From Thereva unica (Eukaryota > Arthropoda > Insecta > Diptera > Therevidae), in assembly GCA_949987705.1 (NCBI GenBank), contig OX465283.1:8970207-9034206 (forward strand): a stretch of 64,000 bases of DNA, written 5' to 3'. The notes under the pieces are model-generated. The model worked only from the letters and a program-made list of their open reading frames with translations. It was not told where the DNA came from and searched no databases. Below, in pieces: positions 55,811 through 64,000 of the stretch (positions are counted from its first letter, which is position 1; the number at the start of each line of letters is the position of its first letter). Made by a program: the position numbers and the translations under genes.

Positions 55811-55922
55811 TAATGTTTAAAGTTCAGCACTCGACTTATTATTTAATCCCTCTTCAAAATAATTTTTACTACGCCATTGAATCATAGAATTCCCTTTTTT
55901 CAGTGGTGAAAATATAGGCATA

Positions 55923-56412
55923 ACTACCCAGCGGGAAAAGGAGTGCTCCAGGAGCCACCTTGGAGCGCACCAAAAGGAGCATAGAGTGCTCCCGTTGCCA
56001 TACCCGTTCTATATTCTTTTTAACATTGCATATCATTGCGAGGGAGCATACGTTTTTATGCTCCCAAAAAGGCGTTGTTGGAGCATTATAAAAAAGCTTT
56101 TTAAAAAAGAAATATTCATGGGCGCCTGTGGGTATGTGATCCGGTACCGAAAAGTTGTTATTTTCTTCATCTTTTGCAATCGCCTTTTTCTTTCCAAGCC
56201 CGAGAGTAGCTTTACCAAAGCAGTCCCCCAACTAAATTCTATCCACTTTTAAAGCTGCTTGTCCTCCGTATCGAACGAGAGCCGGGGTATTGAGTATGCT
56301 AATGTCTCATTTTATGGGCATGAAGATAATTGCCCGTTTTCTTTTTTTCTATTTTATGAAAACTCCAGAAAAGCTCCCTTGGGAGCGCTCCCAATTTTTC
56401 CCACTGGGTAGT
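55923..56412. mobile_element. MITE with ACTACCCAG inverted ends, 490 bp
   Basis: Left end ACTACCCAGCGGGAAAAGGA then GTGCTCC; the right end complement reads ACTACCCAGTGGGAAAAATT then GGGAGCGCTCC. Subterminal regions on both sides are rich in GGAGC/GCTCC palindromes (GGAGCGCAC, GGGAGCGCTCCC). Superfamily not assigned; flanks show no clear duplication. The frames inside (55,869-56,252, both strands) are noncoding shadows. Confidence 0.72.
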
Positions 56413-56441
56413 GATGAAGAAATCAGGTTTTAAGCTTGAAA

Positions 56442-57018
56442 ATTATTGGTATCGAATAATTAAAGACGTAGCCTCTTTGTGGGCCGGTCATTTGCATACA
56501 ATTAGGGTCATTGTTTTAAAAGAAATTTATATTTATATTTTGCATACTTTTAGGGTCAAGTTTTATTAAAAAACTATTTTTATTTTTATTTTGAATAATT
56601 ACACGGGGGGGGGGGGGTAAATTGATGAACGGAAAATTGGAGTAAATGTTTGATACAATGATAGCCCATCCGTAAGGAGCTTGAAGATGTAACGATCAAA
56701 CTGGATAAGAGTATTAGTGATATGTTATGATAGTGATATTATTGGTATCGAATAATTAAAGACGTAGCCTCTTTGTGGGCCGGTCATTTGCATACAATTA
56801 GGGTCATTGTTTTAAAAGAAATTTATATTTATATTTTGCATACTTTTAGGGTCAAGTTTTATTAAAAAACTATTTTTATTTTTATTTTGAATAATTACAC
56901 GGGGGGGGGGGTAAATTGATGAACGGAAAATTGGAGTAAATGTTTGATACAATGATAGCCCATCCGTAAGGAGCTTGAAGATGTAACGATCAAACTGGAT
57001 AAGAGTATTAGTGATATG
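56442..57018. repeat. Near-perfect tandem duplication, unit 296 bp, containing the 'GACGTAGC' repeat
   Basis: Copy 1 at 56,442-56,737 and copy 2 at 56,738-57,018 are nearly identical by eye. The visible differences are the G run (13 G at 56,605 against 11 G at 56,901) and the last few bases. Each contains TAAAGACGTAGCCTCTTTGT then GGGCCGGTCATTTGCATAC and TTGCATACTTTTAGGGTC, the family also at 48.6, 52.2 and 63.55 kb. Confidence 0.92.
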
Positions 57019-57019
57019 G

Positions 57020-58056
57020 CCTGGTTTTGGGTGTGTGGGATTGAAAAGATCGTGTAAAGATCGTGTGTTTGAAAGGAAGATTCATTGCTGCACATTGGGG
57101 AATCATATTACACATGAAGACAAGGTAAGTTTTAAGCAGACTAAAATGAAGAAACTCGTATTTTACAGTTTTACATACTTGAAACTTCATCGAGCTATAT
57201 GGAAAGTCGTACGATTCGAGGACGATACGAGGTTGTCAACATCCAAACTGCTAACTTTCGTAAATCGGTGTTCGAGGAACTTTTTGAAAATGTTCTGAAT
57301 TTATTTCTTGTCAGAATCAAGGCTTTATTATTATTGAATTAAACACAATTGTATTATAGCTAAAAATTTTGAAAATATTTTGCCTTGAATTAATTTGCAA
57401 AATTTTGTAAGCATAAAGAATCTTTCAAACACACGTCATCTGGCCATAATACACAACAACCTCCGCAGTACAAATTACACCCCAAAATCCAAGAAACAAG
57501 GCTTTCGTTGTGTAAAACCACCTCAAGGCTTATTTCAGATCTTCGCATATAAAAACATCTTATATAAGGCTATATATTTTTTTTTTAAAAAGTGCCTACG
57601 TTGTACCAATGAACATTATCAAAAGAAAATTCAAAGTTAAACAAAATGTTTACCTAAGAACGAAAAAAAAGAAGAAAACTGAAACTTTTATGAATTATGA
57701 TGAGCCACACAAAGTCTCAGCTGAAAGCAAACAAAAAAGTAATAAATAAAATGGAAATCCGTGCAAAAGTAAGCAACACGGCACAGGTATTCACCGTTGA
57801 ATTTGAATAGATGCAGGTGCAAACACAGAGGCGGACAAATAAAATGTATTATATTTTTTGTTTTTTGGGGGGGTAGGAGTAGTAAGATAATAGTAATAAG
57901 TATCAGAAAAAGGAGTTTCAAAAAGTTATGCTGCTATGAGGCGGTGATGTGGGTCGTCTGAAGGAAAAGGACTTTAAATCCTTGAATTTTGAAGGTATGC
58001 AATTTTTTTTTTCAGTTGCAACTTGCTTTTGTTCTAAATTTTTATATATTATGTTG
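57020..58056. other. Unassigned sequence
   Basis: No gene recognised. A 95-codon plus-strand frame at 57,011-57,298 has no known motif. Confidence 0.35.
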
Positions 58057-58064
58057 GTAATAGT

Positions 58065-58490
58065 CAGAGCTTGGATTTTTTTGCGCCCGGTGCACCATGC
58101 CATATTGCGCCCCATAAGTTGTACATTTATGAAATACAATGGAAAAAGACACAAAACACTCGCTGGATGGGAGAAATAATATTCATAGTTTGCGCAAAAT
58201 TTAAGATTGCACCATAATAATACTTATAGCATAAAAAAAGATTACATAGGAAGATTCATTTGGGTTTACATCGCCCCAGCCAAAATCACTTTTTGAGTAA
58301 AATCTCGAGCAACATGTCTTGAGTTAAATTTTATGAAAATTTTGAAGCTATTTACGCGAGGAGAATTAAAATTTCTCCGGTTTTTCTTGCATGAAGGGAC
58401 AGAAATTGTGTAAAGTTTAAATTAATTTAAATTTCAGAAATTGCGCCCGGTGCAAGTGCACCATTCGCACCTATGAAAGCGCCGCCCTTG
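58065..58490 (+). mobile_element. hAT-like MITE, 'GCGCCCGGTGCA' family, complete copy with 8-bp TSD
   Basis: Starts CAGAGCTTGGATTTTTTTGC then GCCCGGTGCACC and ends CGCCCGGTGCAAGTGCACCA ... GAAAGCGCCGCCCTTG. It is flanked by perfect 8-bp direct repeats GTAATAGT at 58,057-58,064 and 58,491-58,498, the duplication size of hAT transposons, and the CA ... TG ends also fit that superfamily. TTGCGCCCGGTGCA occurs in the same orientation near both ends. At 426 bp it has no transposase. Related copies: 8.6, 10.4 and 41.6 kb. Confidence 0.92.
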
Positions 58491-58499
58491 GTAATAGTA

Positions 58500-61400
58500 A
58501 GATTAATAAAATAAATACAGTTTTACCTGATCCTAATTTTCGTTATATAAACAGAAAATCAAGGCGTGACATTGGAAAACCTTGAATAAAGCAACGCTAT
58601 AGAGGATTTATTGTTTATTCTTGAAAAAACACATTCTATGGATTCGTGATATGTATGATAAGAAAAATGTGTAATAAAAAGTGCCGCCAAACAATGTGCT
58701 GTACGAACTCTTAACAGAGTTTCTTCCATTCACACGAATTGAATTTCGGAAGAAGTCAAACAGATAAAGAATCTTTTAGTTAGATAGACGAGAATACATA
58801 TTTTATTCTGTATTACCAAGAATTCGTGTACAATCCATTCCATTCCAATTTACCTTAAAGGTAGGCAATGCTAATCGGAGCATAAAATAGACACATACTT
58901 TCGTAGAAAAGCATCCTCTCCACCCATAGAAAAAATCACCCCTCCGTAAACACCGTATCCATCTAAAAATATATAGGTGTATATATATTTCTTTACCTAT
59001 TTAGCAATTCCTGAATATTCCTTGAGGATAAATAACCATCACTCATCATTGCCAGCTGTAGGTAGGTATAGATATATATGGCCGTATCCAATTTTGAGCA
59101 GGTATGTTGTATTCACAGGTGTGCCAAACTACATGTATCCAATGGGCATTATTATCCTTCTTCTGCTACGTTTGTACACTATCTAAGATCGTAATAATTG
59201 CACAAGCCACAAAACATGGACTAGCCAATATATATAGAGAGAGAGCTGATAGGCATTTAGAACACATCCGCACTCAATAGACCGACGGTCACGACACACT
59301 CGTCTATCTCAAAAGTTACGCACTATATATATACAAACATTTATATATAACTACTTTTCTCCGCACATATATAGCCCTCTATATAGCTCTCGTCTCAATA
59401 ATTTTTCCTTGTGTTATCGATTTTCCAAGGATTATATCCCATAGTATACACGAGAGTTAAGAAACTTTCATCACCCGCACCCGAACCGAGAGCAAAATGA
59501 GAAACTTTAAATGCCCGACAGGCACAAGGCAGTGTATAGGCACCACCTTAAATGAAACAAAACACGATTACACACAGATAGATGGGTTTTCTAGTAGGGT
59601 AGGACGATAAACTGGAGCGATCCTTGTACTGTAGAATTGTGCTAGTTAATGCCTATAGGTATAGTCGCGCGACGAACACTTTACTTTATTTATATTTTAT
59701 TTATTTTTATTTTTATTTAACTTTTTAATTAAACGAGCTAACAACAAGTAGCCCGCTTCTAGGCGCGAGTTTGATACTCATCTCTTGCTTGAAACATTGC
59801 GAAAACAACAACACAACACCACCGCCTCCCTAGCCGGGGCGGACCACTGACATATCCCGGCACTGACATATCCACAAGTTAATCCCACTTGCACAGAGAG
59901 CCAGTTCCTCATGTGATAGGTGCCTTAAAGGGACCCCGAAAACAAAAAAAATACCCTTACACTTCCGACATTTTTCTCTCTTTCGCACAAAATAACCAAC
60001 CAAAAAAAAAATATATTACACAAAACACACACGGGACTTAAGCACTAGAGAATCCTTTTTGGCAACGTTTTTTTTTTCTTCTCAAATCTGGATTTCAGTG
60101 TGGAGGCTTTATCCTTTTTTTTGCTGCTGATCCTTGTTGTTGTTGTTGTTTTTGTAGAAATAGTAAAATTCTACCACGAAACGATTGTCAGACAGGACGT
60201 GCAGGAAGAACGAAAACCCGACGACTAAAGGCAGAGATCGCACTAGCCCTAAAAATCGTTACGGGGACACAGCGTTCGGAAGGGTGGTTTGTGCGCACCT
60301 ACACAGGACAAAAAAACATAGCTTTTCACCACCCCCGATGGCTGAAGCTTACATCACATGCGCATGATCGTGGTGAAATCCTTGCTATTATTGCGCGGTA
60401 TGTGGATCGTAAGCTTTGCCATGTCCAGAGAAAGAGAACCAAAATTCTGGTGGCAGCGGGGGTAACAGAGGGATATAAAATTTTCTTTACGGCTTTAATG
60501 GGGGCGGCATATTCTTAAAGTTTAGTTGTTGAAAAATGCCTGTGCCTGTGCGCCTAGTGCCTATATTAGTGTGCCCGGCGCTAGCCGTGTTTGACTAGAG
60601 ATTTGGGCGTAGGCAATAAAGACTTTTTACGTTTACATTCAAGATGCGATTAATGCTGGTCAAAACATTTTTGGTTGTAGGCCTATTTTCTCATCGCGCG
60701 CTCTCCACTTCTCCGCACCCCCCTCTTCACCCTGCTCAAGGACGATGAATAGCGAACTTTAGATTGTTAATGGGCCGGGGGGGTTGGCCATGGAAGGGGT
60801 GAGTTGAAATTTGTTTGTTTAAGTTCACAGCGAAGTCTTCATTTCTTTGAATTCATTATGATCGGCATTGAACTTTGCAATCCTGAGTATTTCTTTGCTA
60901 AACAGATGAACTTCAAGATAAGTGAATCTTTGTAGGAATGGGTGGAAAGGTGCTCTCGATTTTAGGCAATAATGAGGCATGGGCGGTTCAGGACACGTGA
61001 ATTTTAAAATATCAAATGAAATGACTATGTTCACATTTCTTTCGTCCGAAATGCTTGCAACCTTGTTGTGTCCTTGACCATGGGCATACGTTGGAAGTTT
61101 GCTTTTTTAACAAATCGTTTTATCCGTAATTCAATATTTATCGCAGTATTTTTCAGCAGTTTTTCGAACACTGCAAAACATTTTTTTTTATATATTTTTT
61201 TTTTATTTTTTCTTTTATTTTAAAGATTTCCTCATTTTTTTCTTTTGTTTCTTATGTTTGATAACACCACAACATCAAAACAACAACAACAACCGAGTAG
61301 ACATTAAATATTCAATAATTTTTAGCAGTGTAAGGAAAATTTTTGTGTAAGCCTGCAGCCCTCACAGCCCCATGTTCGGGCGGGCGCCCCTTAGGGAGCA

Positions 61401-61680
61401 TGTGGGTAAGATGAAGTTTAATTTTGATGATTGAAATGTTATGCGGGGTCATGATCAGCTACAGTAGTCTTGGCCCGGGTCTGGCTGTTATTCCCATTTT
61501 GTTCGCTCCAAGATTGGGGTTGTGTTGGAATGTATTAAGTTAATAATAAATGAATTATGATTTTAATGTGTTAACTTTTCTTTTTTGTTGCGTATGTGTG
61601 TGCATTTTTTGGTTGTTTTTGCTAAGAACAAGGCTAACAACATTTCACAAGCATAAAATTTCAGCCCCATAGAAGGAAAA
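58500..61680. other. Unassigned, AT-rich with TATA runs and a poly(A)-signal-like site
   Basis: 58,960-59,400 has many ATATATAT runs. 59,690-59,725 is ATTTATTTTTATTT-type simple sequence and 60,138-60,150 is (GTT)n. An AATAAAGAC poly(A)-signal-like site lies at 60,617. 60,450-60,465 (TGGTGGCAGCGGGGGTAAC) resembles the primer-site motif of 38.98 kb weakly. No coding region could be supported; open frames are short and motif-free. Confidence 0.4.
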
Positions 61681-61685
61681 TATTC

Positions 61686-63413
61686 TAATTTATTTATTTA
61701 TTTATTTACAGTCTACAGTATGAAACTTACAGACTAAAGAACAATAACTTTACAAAGGATTTCTATATAAAATAAAGAATTATAATTAACTTAAGATTAA
61801 TTTAAGTTTTCGCAAAAGAGCAATCAAGCGGAACCATCGCAAGGATCAGACTGCAATTGCAACTTTGCAGTTTCTTTAAAAATGTGTCTATCCATTGATA
61901 GATCAAGATGATCATAAACATAGTTGAAGCACGACGCCGCTCTCGAGACTGGCTCATTCTGCCCATACATGGTTCTGTGCGTCGGTATAAACAACAAGGG
62001 TCTAGATCTAAGGCGTGTCTCAGGTGCATAAATATTGAACAAAGCGAGAAGAGAAGAAGACTGAACTTTAAAACAAAGAGTATCTCGCACAAACATAACA
62101 GATGCCAGAATACGTCTGCATTTTAGCGTTTGGAGTCCAAGAAGTTGACATCTAGCTCTGTAAGTTGGAACCTGCGAAACCCAATTTAACTTGCGTAAAG
62201 CATATCTCGAGAAATTTTTCTGGACAGCTTCGATTCGATTTTCATACACTTTCGTATATGGAGACCATACAACGGATGCATATTCAAGAACCGATCTGAC
62301 CAAGGAAACGTAAAGAGTCTTTAATGTAAAGGGATCCTTGAAAGCGCCAGCGTTTCTCTTAATAAAACCAAGCATTTGATTGGCTTTATTGCACGCCACT
62401 TCTATGTGGACCGTAGAGTCCAACTTGTGGTCAAAGTAAACTCCAAGATCTCTAATAGTCGCCGGACGAGCAAGTATACAGCCTTCGAGCGAGTAAGGGT
62501 AGATTATAGGGTCTTTTGAGCGAAAATAAGAAAAAGCATTACATTTGGATTTATTTAGCTCCAGATCAATGCCCTTAGACCATTCAAGAAAAACATTTAG
62601 TTCATCCTGAAGTAGAGCACAGTCCGACTCAGAGTGTATGGGGGCGAAAATTTTCATATCGTCAGCATAAAGGAGTACAGAAGCATGCTTAAAAAGAGTT
62701 GAGACAGAATTTACAAATAGGATAAATAAAAGAGGCCCTAAGTGGCTTCCTTGGGGAACCCCAGAAGGCACCTCGAAACATGAAGAGACAGTAGACTGTA
62801 TTAAAACGGCCTGTTTACGATTTCTCAAATAGGAATCCAACCATAGCAGCATACTGCCATGAAAACCATATGCTTCTAATATAGGCACAAGAAGATCATG
62901 ATTTACTTTATCAAACGCTTTCGAGAAATCCGTCATGATGGCATCTACCTGACCACCATTCTCTAAAATACTCATGGTATGATTTTTAAATAAAACCAAG
63001 TTTGTGACAGTAGATTTACCACTTATAAAACCATGCTGCCTATCATCAATAGTATGCTTAACACAAAAGTAAATGACATCCTTTACAATCGATTCAAATA
63101 GTTTAGGGACAGGTAAGAGTTTGGCAATGCCTCTATAGTTACAAACGTTGTCACGAGCACCGGATTTATGGAGTGGTTTGATGAAGGAGTATTTCCAACA
63201 ATCGAGGAATTTGCCTTGTTTTAAAGAGTAATTAAAAATGATCATCAACGGGGGAGCCAGATTTATAGCACATTTTTTTAGAAGGAGATTACAAATTAAG
63301 TCATCCCCGTAAAACACGTCATCAGACAGATTGCCAATGAAGAATACTTGGGTTACTAATGGATTATGCCAGAAGCATGACTCGTTTTTTTTTGTATCAT
63401 ATATATTTTTCAT
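61686..63413 (-). mobile_element. CR1/Jockey-like LINE with an intact RT domain, 5'-truncated
   Basis: One open frame of 529 codons (63,413-61,824, minus) spans a whole RT. Landmarks: 'GARDNVCNYRGI' fingers block (about 85-96), QHGFISGKSTVTNLV (126-140), TDFSKAFDKVNHDLL with catalytic D162 (161-175), GVPQGSHLGPLLFILFVN (218-235), LLYADDMKIF with D251 and D252 (247-256), DLELNKSKCNAF (283-294), IRDLGVYFDHKLDS (320-333) and thumb LYVSLVRSVLEYASVVWSPY (367-386). No RNase H follows. The endonuclease and ORF1 are missing, so the copy is 5'-truncated near 63.4 kb and the apparent start codon may not be native. The 3' end has TTTATTTATTTATTTA on + (61,690-61,707), a (TAAA)n tail. The uninterrupted frame suggests recent insertion. 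No TSD was identified. Confidence 0.9.
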
Positions 63414-63544
63414 ACATTTAAATACGATTCTTTAATCATTGATTATGGCAAAAACCTTCATTGTTTATAATTTAATGTTTTTTATTTATTTTGTTATATA
63501 CTTATATATTTATACACCTTAACCACTTTTTATACATATTTAAT

Positions 63545-63610
63545 CAATTAAGGACGTAGCTACTCTGTGTACCGGTTATTTTCTTTACATACTTTTAGGA
63601 AAAGAAATAT
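63545..63610 (+). repeat. 'GACGTAGC' dispersed repeat, plus orientation
   Basis: AATTAAGGACGTAGCTACTC then TGTGTACCGGTTATTTTCTT and TACATACTTTTAGG matches the motif order at 56.45 and 52.2 kb. Confidence 0.68.
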
Positions 63611-64000
63611 TATTTTTTTTTTAAAAAATTGGAAATTTTTGTGGAAATTTTATTAGGACAGGAATTTTTGGGAGTTTAACTTGAATTAGTATAATAAAAA
63701 TAATTATTTCGAATTTTTTTAATTTTATTTTATTTAGGTCATAGGCCCCCTTTTCAGACTGGCGACTGGTTTTTGTTGAGAGTCTCAATTTTCTTAAAAT
63801 AATTGACTAATTTTACGAGAAAAGAAGTAAAATCGCGATAAAATTCGCTGATTTGGTCGCCAGTCAGAAAGGGATCTAAGTTACGAAAATAATATATTCT
63901 GAGAATTTTCTAGAATTTCTTTTTCTTTTTGTATCAATTATAAGGATCTGAGGGATTTATCTGGAATTCTCTGATTATCGAGCTGATTGTAGTATAAACC
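63611..64000. other. AT-rich sequence to the window end
   Basis: No feature recognised, apart from a loose inverted pair: CTTTTCAGACTGGCGACTGG at 63,751 and GGTCGCCAGTCAGAAAGG at 63,856, which could form a stem around about 90 bp. Confidence 0.4.

Noticed and set aside
1..64000. tRNA and rRNA genes
   Set aside because: I looked for cloverleaf A/B boxes and rRNA landmarks and saw none I could support; a dedicated tRNA scan would be decisive.

Overview
This window is transposon-dense, gene-poor nuclear DNA from an insect, most likely a large-genome fly. I infer that from the mix of element families: I/LOA-like LINEs with RNase H, CR1/Jockey-like LINEs, RTE-like LINEs with (GAA)n tails, a mellifera-type mariner, piggyBac relatives, hAT-like MITEs, a Helitron remnant and BEL/Pao- and LTR-type debris. 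The species cannot be read from the sequence. I found no intact host protein gene, rRNA, tRNA or CRISPR. Nearly all recognisable coding sequence is decayed transposon protein. The two long open frames belong to 5'-truncated LINEs: an RNase H-containing frame at 25,266-26,753 (-) and a 529-residue reverse transcriptase (RT) at 61,824-63,413 (-).

Layout. 0.6-2.5 kb: piggyBac-like transposase pseudogene, RTE-like RT scrap, an inverted-repeat MITE. 5.4-6.2 and 13.3-14.3 kb: two copies of an element carrying a 25-bp minisatellite. 7.7-13.2 kb: CR1/Jockey-like RT remnant, two hAT-like MITE copies, and two copies of the ORF1 end of an RNase H LINE, the second hit by an RTE-like LINE with a 13-bp target-site duplication (TSD). 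14.3-17.5 kb: GC-richer sequence with no repeats seen. 17.5-19.6 kb: stacked LINE fragments. 22.2-27.7 kb: compound inverted-repeat element, LINE ORF1 (DUF4780-like), then a LINE ORF2 split by an opposite-strand LINE with a 15-bp TSD. 29-32 kb: tandem repeats and LINE pieces. 33.5 kb: a TA-flanked MITE. 34.5-40 kb: LINE ORF1, LINE 3' ends, LTR/primer-binding-site repeats, Helitron helicase remnant. 41-43.4 kb: mariner split by a hAT-like element that itself carries another repeat. 47-51 kb: two decayed RNase H LINE copies. 52.3-54 kb: piggyBac remnant with its zinc-binding tail and right-hand TTAA. 54-57 kb: BEL/Pao-like gag remnant, a MITE, a 296-bp tandem duplication. 58 kb: a complete 426-bp hAT-like MITE with an 8-bp TSD. 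61.7-63.4 kb: LINE with a (TTTA)n tail.

These elements do not form a pathway. What the window records is order of insertion: the 12.6, 25.2 and 41.6 kb nests can be ordered from their flanking duplications or from target protein that rejoins across the insert. GC-richer blocks (about 3.4-4.3, 14.6-17.0, 21.0-21.9, 37.0-38.0, 45.2-46.5 kb) lack recognisable transposon sequence. They may be the ancestral intergenic or intronic sequence into which the rest was inserted.
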